Shown here in pieces: positions 42,063-64,000 of a stretch of DNA of 64,000 nucleotides; position 1 is the first letter of the stretch; every line of letters starts with the position of its first letter. The DNA comes from Mesostigma viride (Eukaryota; Streptophyta; Mesostigmatophyceae; Mesostigmatales; Mesostigmataceae). The translations under genes and the position numbers were made by a program. A model generated the notes under the pieces. The model was not told the DNA's origin. It worked only from the letters and a program-made list of their open reading frames with translations, and did no database searches. The stretch covers positions 331,001 to 395,000 of the forward strand of contig RPFO01001642.1 of the NCBI GenBank assembly GCA_009746045.1. Reading direction: 5' to 3'.

Positions 42063-44563
42063 CAGAGTGCAATCATACGCCGTATAATACGGTATAATAC
42101 GGTATAATACGTAATACGCTGGCTTTGAGCGTATGATTTTTCATACGTAATACGTTTTAGCGCATAATGACGTATTATACCGTATTATACCGTATAATGC
42201 CGTGTTTTCCGCGTTTTTTTTACGTTTTGCGCGGCTAGGATGCCAAAATGACAGGGCAACGATTTGAAGCAACAGATTTCGTACAAGTTTTGCGGGCTTC
42301 GCCCGCGACATTAGAGCTTGTTCTTTTCGTGGCCGGTCCCCGGCCAGGGAGCCCCGGCTAGGGAGATGTGAGTCACCACGTACCTCCGTCGAGTGCCAAG
42401 TGGCACTAGTCCCGCCAAGGAGCGCGCGCTAGCTTCAGAGTTTCGACCACAAGATTCACGGAGTTTGGCAAAAGGGTGAAGGAAAAAAATCCGAAATGGT
42501 AGGAGGCCTCTGAAGGTTCGAACCCGGTACGTCACGATTACGCGTATGATGAGGTGTGCCTTGGCGCCTGAAGTCTAAGTAAACAATGTCATCAGAAGTT
42601 GCACAATATGTACATTGCTTAAAAGGGACAAACTGCGCAACCGCGCAGTGGACGGAGCTCGCGAACTACTTGCGGAGTTCAAGCTCCAGATTGACTGCTA
42701 CCCCTGCGACGGGAGCGCGATGCGCGCGGGGATGAGTGACCTCGCCAAACCCGCAGACAGCAGGGAAAAATCGCTTACAGGCGGTGGAGCAGAGGAAAAT
42801 CCACGTGTGAGCTTCCTGCGCGTTTGTAACGGGATTTCGCCAACAGAAAGTTTGGTCCAACAGCCCAAAAGTTTGCGACGGTTATATCTGGAGCTCCCAA
42901 ACACAGGACATCGCAGAGTTTGGCTCCTGGCGCAATCTGGGCATACGGACCTCTGCCAAATGGCTCATCTGGATGTAACGCTTCAGAAACCTCAAAAATG
43001 GGCGCGCCGTGGTTTGACCTTTTCGTGATTGGTCGCAACGAAATTTCGCGCAGCTCATTCGTCAAGCGGACTGTAAGTCGCGCCGCTGAGTGGCTGGAGC
43101 CGAAAGCCGTTCGAAAGAGTGTTAGCTAAAATTGTGCCAAGGCTGCGTTTTACAAGCTTTAGTATATATGTTGATCTCTACTAAGTACTGACCCGTCTGA
43201 ACTTTCACAATTCGACGCGATCTTATTTTGAAATTGTGGTGCACAGTGCGCGCACCGTGCGGAGGTGGCCATGGCGACGTGCATTCCGTTAAAATATGGC
43301 TAATCCGGCGGGCGACAGGCTAAAAAATTAAGCCGATGGTTAAAAGTGATGTTCTATTATGATGTTTCATAGCAAGATCTGCACTATTTGCAAATTCGCT
43401 GCCTTTGTTGGTACAGATTTGCACGGGGGTCTCATCCAACAATTTGGCCGCGATGAATAATCTAGCATGTGTGCCTGCGACGGTAGAACTCGATATTCGT
43501 GGGTTATTTTGATGCAGCAAGAGCCGTTTAGTAACGGACACCATGAAAATAACCTAAGCATCTTCGATCTGCGGCCATTTCCTGTCATTTCTAAAATGAT
43601 TTCGTTCAGGCCTGCGCGATCCGCGGTTAATCCATCCATGGCTGGCTGGCTTTTCTTGCGCGCCTGGGTAGGAAATAATGCCGGCCGTGGTACGTTGATT
43701 TGCCGCATGTCACCGCCCAGTCTGTTTGCGCTCTTAATGAACCTGGCATGAAACTTTTTGCGCCGTTTCTGGGTTTTTCTTGCTATTTTGTTCTCCACTT
43801 GTTGCAGTTGTGCTATCAGATTTTCCGCAGCTTTCAATGGTTTTCCTTACGCTGCGTATGCCATGCTTCCTAAAGCTACCCAGAATTGATCGGGCAGTTA
43901 TCTGGCTTTGCTACGCTTCCTGTATGGAGGTTTTCACACGGTAGACATTCTATATTGCGTAGTCAAGGACCCTAGCTGCCTGGGAGCGGCATCACCGTTG
44001 CAAGGAGCTGGCGAGCTCATAGACGCCTGTCATGCTCTTCAGCCTGCTGGAAAACAAGGTTGTTGTATGGAAGGTGAGAATATGTGAGTTACTTATTATC
44101 ACATCCCCACCTGTTTAGCCATGTTTAACATGTTGGCCCCTTGCTGGCCCACTGCACGGTCCCCTAGTTATTGCTGGCCTTTTTACCATATATAATTACT
44201 TGCATCAAAGTGAAGGCACCCAAGTAAACATAACCAATATAAAGCCACATATATACAGTTATACACATACACACAATTATGCATGCGCACGTTTACATTC
44301 TCAGTATTACATGCAATATATCGATCGTGTCCACAATATCCACCGTATAGAGTATAGCCGAGGGTAGGGCAACCTTGGATTATGTCCAAAACAGTGTTAA
44401 AAACATGTGGATTGATGGTGGGTGTCTTAAAATGTGTAAAATCAGAGTATTCTGAGTGTGTCCGTACGAAAACGTATAATACCGTATTATACCGTATTAT
44501 ACCGTATTATACATTATACTCCACCGTGACCGTATAACGCGTATAACGTACGATTGCACTCTG
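42063..44563 (-). mobile_element. hAT-like non-autonomous element, copy 2 (2501 bp)
   Basis: The same family as copy 1, in inverted orientation, with CAGAGTGCAATCATACG at 42063 and the complement of CAGAGTGCAATCGTACG ending at 44563. The perfect 8-bp duplication GTGCCTAA lies at 42055-42062 and 44564-44571. It has an extra 889-bp block, 42285-43173, between CAGATTTCGT and ATCTCTACTA that copy 1 lacks. The 156-codon frame 43367-43837 (minus) matches copy 1. I see no transposase in the extra block; the frame 42615-43028 has no known domain. Confidence 0.87.
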
Positions 44564-44574
44564 GTGCCTAATAG

Positions 44575-45475
44575 TATGGGTTCGAAGCATATGGTAAATC
44601 AGCATACAAATCCTCATGGCTAATGTGCAGGCTACATAAATGAAATACTGAGCGCACTTCGTAGCATCTTGGTGCCCCGCACGCTGCTCCAGCTCCTGCG
44701 GGCAGCGTCCACGTACGTCTCGGCTCCATAGGTCAGGATCGTCAGCCTGGGCGACGACCTTGAAGAGGTCGCGATTGACAGTCCGAGGCAGGGCGGGGTT
44801 GCTCCACCAGCGACGGTGCTCGTGGAGCTGTGCATGCCCAGCCCATACCAATCCTGGTCGTCATGTCGTCCTCGCAGTCGGGGAGCCAGCTGCCGAGCGC
44901 TGGCACAGCTGCCAAGCGCTGGCACAGCTGCCAAGCTGAAGCGACCGGAGGCGGGGAAGGAAACTGGGGTGTCGTCTAACAGGCAGAGCTCAAGGGGGGG
45001 GCTGGCCAGGCCGTGGGCCGTGGCCTCTATCTTGGGGCTGATTTCGAGACCAACAGCCCGGGCCTCGAGAGCCAGGCAGTCCAACCAAAGTTGGGCAGAC
45101 TCCGGCTTCTCAATGAGCGTGATGTCGTCGGCATAAATGAGCTCAGTGAGTAAATTCTGCTTGTTTGTCGGCCCCCCTTCGCCGGGCTCATTTTGAATCT
45201 CGAGGCCAGGGGCACGGCCACCAATGCTAGCGAAGTGGGCACGTGCTGCATGGGCGCACAACATCATCCACTACAATAATGAACAGGTACGGTGACAGGA
45301 CGCAGCCTTGCCAGACGCCTCAGTGTCTGCAGTGGAAATGGCGGGGTATTGCCGTGTTGATTGCGCACCGAGGTGGTCGACCCCTCATACAGCGAGCGGA
45401 TGACAGCAATCAGGGGGGTGGGGACGCGAGCTCGCCGGCGAGAATGGCCCAAAGAGCGTCCCAGATCTATCAAAG
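44575..45475 (-). pseudogene. Non-LTR reverse transcriptase core remnant
   Basis: Reading on the minus strand: LWAIL, then VPTPLIAVIRSLYEGSTTSV, then (frame change) GCVLSPYLFIIVVDDVV, then LLTELIYADDITLIEKPES with the YADD catalytic box, and LEARAVGLEISPKIEA. ILTYGAETYVDAARRSW near the end matches the post-catalytic region of non-LTR elements. At least one frame change lies between the VPTPL and SPYLF pieces (near 45340). Confidence 0.8.
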
Positions 45476-45804
45476 AGACAACCAGCGCAGGCCAGAAGTC
45501 GGGAGAATCCGGACCATGGTAGCTCGAGCCTGCCGTTATCTTTTCCGCGTTTTCGAGTCGTTCAGGATGATGAAGATGAATGGTGATGGAAATGTGTATC
45601 CTTGTGCATTGAAATTATGGCTGGCTTACGTGTGGAGCGACTAGATGACCTAGACGGTGGGGCCGGAAACAGCATGCTTGATCAGGGCGTGTGTTTCTAG
45701 CCTAACTGGCCGGGAGTGTCTAGTGGTGAGCACCATTGCTGCGATCGCTCTCCCACCATTTACGAGGAAATACCCGCAAATGGAAAACCACTGAAAAGGT
45801 CTAG

Positions 45805-46720
45805 CTAGTCAGTCATCACGTTAGCCATGCCATGATTCCAAACGTCCAAGAACTGCACACGGTGCAAAGGCAAAAAGCCGGAGGACAGCACTTTCAAATG
45901 TGCGGCGGGAACCAAAAGCCCGCGGATGCCAGAAAACATCGTGTTGCGGCAGCGACGCGACGATGTGGACAACGAATCCAGTGCCAAGCTCGGAACGGCC
46001 GCAAAGGAGATCTGGCATCACAGGGTTCAGATGTGCGGAGATACTATGCGATCCAGCCGGTCCACGACCTGTTTGTAGAGCTTGTGCCAAGGGGCAGCAC
46101 CGAACAGATGTGGGTGACGTTGCAAAAAACATCGGACTTGACGGAGCATAATGGCTCGGTCATAGTCTTTGACCAATAAACGCTGCAAGAGTTCAACAAG
46201 AGTCGTGATGAAATCAACACGATAAGAACAAAGACGGGAAAAACGATGTAACTGAGAAAGAACAACACCATATTTTGCTGTGTGGGAAAGGAGACTGTGA
46301 ATATCGGGGTAACGAATAAAAGGAATTTGCTGGTATTTAGGATCCTTGCGCTTATCATAGACAGCCGTACGCCAGCCCTTCTTGTTATGGGTAATGTTAA
46401 GATCGAGGTAATTGCAATGAGTATCCTCCGACGTGAGCTTTAATGTGAGGGACGCTTGCGGGTAGATGCCAGGTAGACCAGCGGTGATATACAAATGGGT
46501 TGCGAAATCAGGGTTGTCGAAAGCGATGACATCATCAATGTATCGACATGTATGGATAAAACGCCTGATGAGAACATCATCGTTTGAGGCAATGAGATTC
46601 TCCATGAATGCAAGCTCATAAGTGTATAGATAGAGGTTTGCATACAGATCTATGAACAAAGTCAAATGCCTTGATAAAGTCGACGAAGATCAAGGGGATG
46701 GGACACATCTAAAGTGCACT
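45805..46720 (-). pseudogene. YIDD reverse transcriptase fragment (possibly Penelope-like)
   Basis: The frame 46665-46027 carries YELAFMENLIASND, the catalytic CRYIDDVIAFDNP, then NYLDLNITHNKKGWRTAVYD, KYGVVLSQLHRFSRLCSY and LRQVRCFLQRHPHLFG. FVDFIKAFD is readable just upstream at about 46690. RYxDD with the later YGVxxSQLxRxxRxCS block is a pattern I associate with Penelope-like and related algal/metazoan elements, but I cannot settle the class. No GIY-YIG endonuclease was seen. A small continuation frame reaches 45805. Confidence 0.6.
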
Positions 46721-46744
46721 TTTCTGGAAAACATACCTGTGAAT

Positions 46745-47690
46745 GTGATAAAATTCCAGTTATGATTGGGAACCATAAATATGAAAAAAAAAATTCCAGC
46801 CACTTGAGGGTGGTACTAACCCCCAGCATGACCCAGTTACGAGCTAAAAATAGAAAAAGACGCTATTTTAGGCCAGTTTTCCCTAGGATAGTGGGCAAAC
46901 CAAATGTGACCAAACCATATATTTTCCTTCAATCCCCACCCTTGCAAAAGATTCTGGCTAGTCAGGACCACAAAATAAGCACGTTTAGACTACATATTTG
47001 ATGGGGTTTAGCCCCAAACACCTATTTTTTGGGTCCTAAAAAAATTAATCAAATATTAGACACATGCAACTGGGTCAGTTATGATATTTATACTAGGCCT
47101 AGGGTGGGAATTTTACTCTCACAAAGTTTGAGCTCATTCTGATCACGTGTACTCATGTTGATGGGTGTAAACATGAAAAAAAAAATGACAGAAAATTCCT
47201 GTTATGAGCACAAACAACACCCCTATTACACCCTAGCCAACCACTAACTGGGCCAAACCAGGTGCAATTAATTAATAAAATGTATCATAAAGCTTGCCAC
47301 CAAATTACAGGTCGTTCTGACCTAGTTTGCCCATAGTACATCATGTTATACCTGCCACCCTGCATGCTTGGTACACCATGGCACGATGGACACCCATTAC
47401 AAGATCATAAGCACATTCCTAAGCTTGCCCCGTGCCAATTGGGCAGAAGCACATAAAGCACATGCTAGATGCTTGAAGAAGTCATCCACCGACTCTTAAA
47501 TCATTACGAGCAGGCATGGCCACTTGCGGGAATCACCTCATAGCTAACACCCAGTCATGATGCTAAAGGATAAAAGGGTCATCATCCTTTATTGTCATAA
47601 CAAGCACCTGGTCCTTATCATATAGGAAGCCCCAGCCATGTTTAATGGAAGCAAAACATTTAGGAAGGAGATAACTATCTCACACATGCT
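46745..47690. repeat. Dispersed repeat copy, partner of 22170-22427 and 27817-28060
   Basis: A/T-rich non-coding DNA sharing AACCATAAATATGA, GAGCTAAAAATAGAAAAAGA, CGCTATTT and CAAAGTTTGAGCTCATTCTG, in the same order, with the sequence now split by the PAT-type element. The homology I can see covers about 46745-47200; 47200-47690 has the same composition but no match I could confirm. Confidence 0.7.
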
Positions 47691-47978
47691 CACCTTCCCT
47701 ACAGCTTCAGCTTGTTTCCCAGCAGGCTGAAGAGACAAGACAAGTTTATGAGCTCGCCAGCTCCTTGCAACGGTGATGCCGCTAGCGCTCCCACGCAGCT
47801 AGGGTCCTTGACTACGCAATCTAGAATGTCTACCATGTGAAAACATCCATAAAACAAAGTGTAGCAGAGCCACAAAACTGCCCGATCAACTCTTGCTAGC
47901 TTTAAGATGCATGGCATACCCAGCAAAACGCACACCATTGAAACCTGCGGAAAATCAGATCGCGCAACTGCTACATAG
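47690..47978. repeat. Diverged fragment of the hAT-like family next to the IPT gene's stop codon
   Basis: Matches 29545-29835 of hAT-like copy 1: CCAGCAGGCTGAAGAG, GAGCTCGCCAGCTCCTTGCA, ACGGTGATGCCGCT, TAGGGTCCTTGACTACGCAA and CTGCGGAAAATC are shared with small differences. Similarity fades at about 47978, directly beside the TGA of the IPT/TIG gene. Confidence 0.75.
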
Positions 47979-47979
47979 A

Positions 47980-64000
<16,021 letters not shown>

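Larger units (their letters stand above)
41653..45655 (-). mobile_element. Non-LTR retrotransposon remnant, split by hAT-like copy 2
   Basis: On the minus strand the reverse-transcriptase part runs from about 45655 to 44575, is interrupted by the insertion 42063-44563, and continues as a C-terminal part 42060-41690. The two pieces become adjacent if the insertion and one GTGCCTAA copy are removed. Stops and frame changes show it is dead. Confidence 0.75.

Noticed and set aside
42510-42560. Possible tRNA or SINE B box (GGTTCGAACCC)
   Set aside because: The motif is palindromic, no matching A box or cloverleaf could be folded on either strand, and it lies inside a hAT-like element.

Overview
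This window is nuclear DNA of a eukaryote. It has GT-AG introns, long intronic minisatellites, homopolymer runs, microsatellites, and nearly every major transposon class. GC-rich coding sequence, a plant-style CASTOR/POLLUX channel, a selenoprotein-F homologue without a selenocysteine at the usual site, and a PAT/Kangaroo-type tyrosine-recombinase retroelement together suggest a protist, most likely a microalga. I cannot name the species or decide between green and other algal lineages.

Layout: (1) 1-6.14 kb, minus strand: a SEP15/SELENOF gene in small exons. Its introns hold two large 37-bp minisatellites, and its 3' exons lie off the left edge. (2) 6.95-12.84 kb, plus strand: one gene reconstructed from two exons, encoding U-box, protein kinase, coiled coil and ankyrin repeats. 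Its 3.8-kb intron carries six tandem copies of the exon end plus splice donor, a TTAA-flanked piggyBac-like element, a 38-bp minisatellite and a 20-bp array. (3) 13.3-33.5 kb: a transposon stack. It holds a small inverted-repeat element, a non-LTR 3' end, a complete Ty3/gypsy-type LTR element on the minus strand (TSD TGATG), a complete PAT/Kangaroo-type element (A1-ORFs-B1-A2-B2), a hAT-like element (8-bp TSD) and several L1-like fragments. The Ty3 and PAT elements sit 258 bp apart, apparently in one older dispersed repeat. (4) 34.1-39.6 kb, plus strand: an enlarged CASTOR/POLLUX-type ion channel in two exons. (5) 40.2-47.98 kb: a 1.06-kb GGATG array, a non-LTR retrotransposon remnant split by a second hAT-like copy, a YIDD reverse-transcriptase fragment and dispersed repeats. 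(6) 47.98-64.0 kb, minus strand: a giant IPT/TIG-domain gene. One exon is open for 15.4 kb to the right edge, and a 341-bp intron leads to a last exon with a further IPT domain.

The most notable item is the IPT/TIG protein. Its modules recur in a fixed A-B-C order with a period of about 2.1-2.7 kb, seven times, before a final A module. The four host genes have unrelated functions (ER thiol-redox, ubiquitin/kinase signalling, organellar or nuclear ion channel, probable cell-surface adhesin), so no operon-like cooperation is implied. What unites the window is repeat-driven remodelling of introns and gene edges. Exon joins and homologies were inferred by reading the sequence; none was checked against transcripts or databases.
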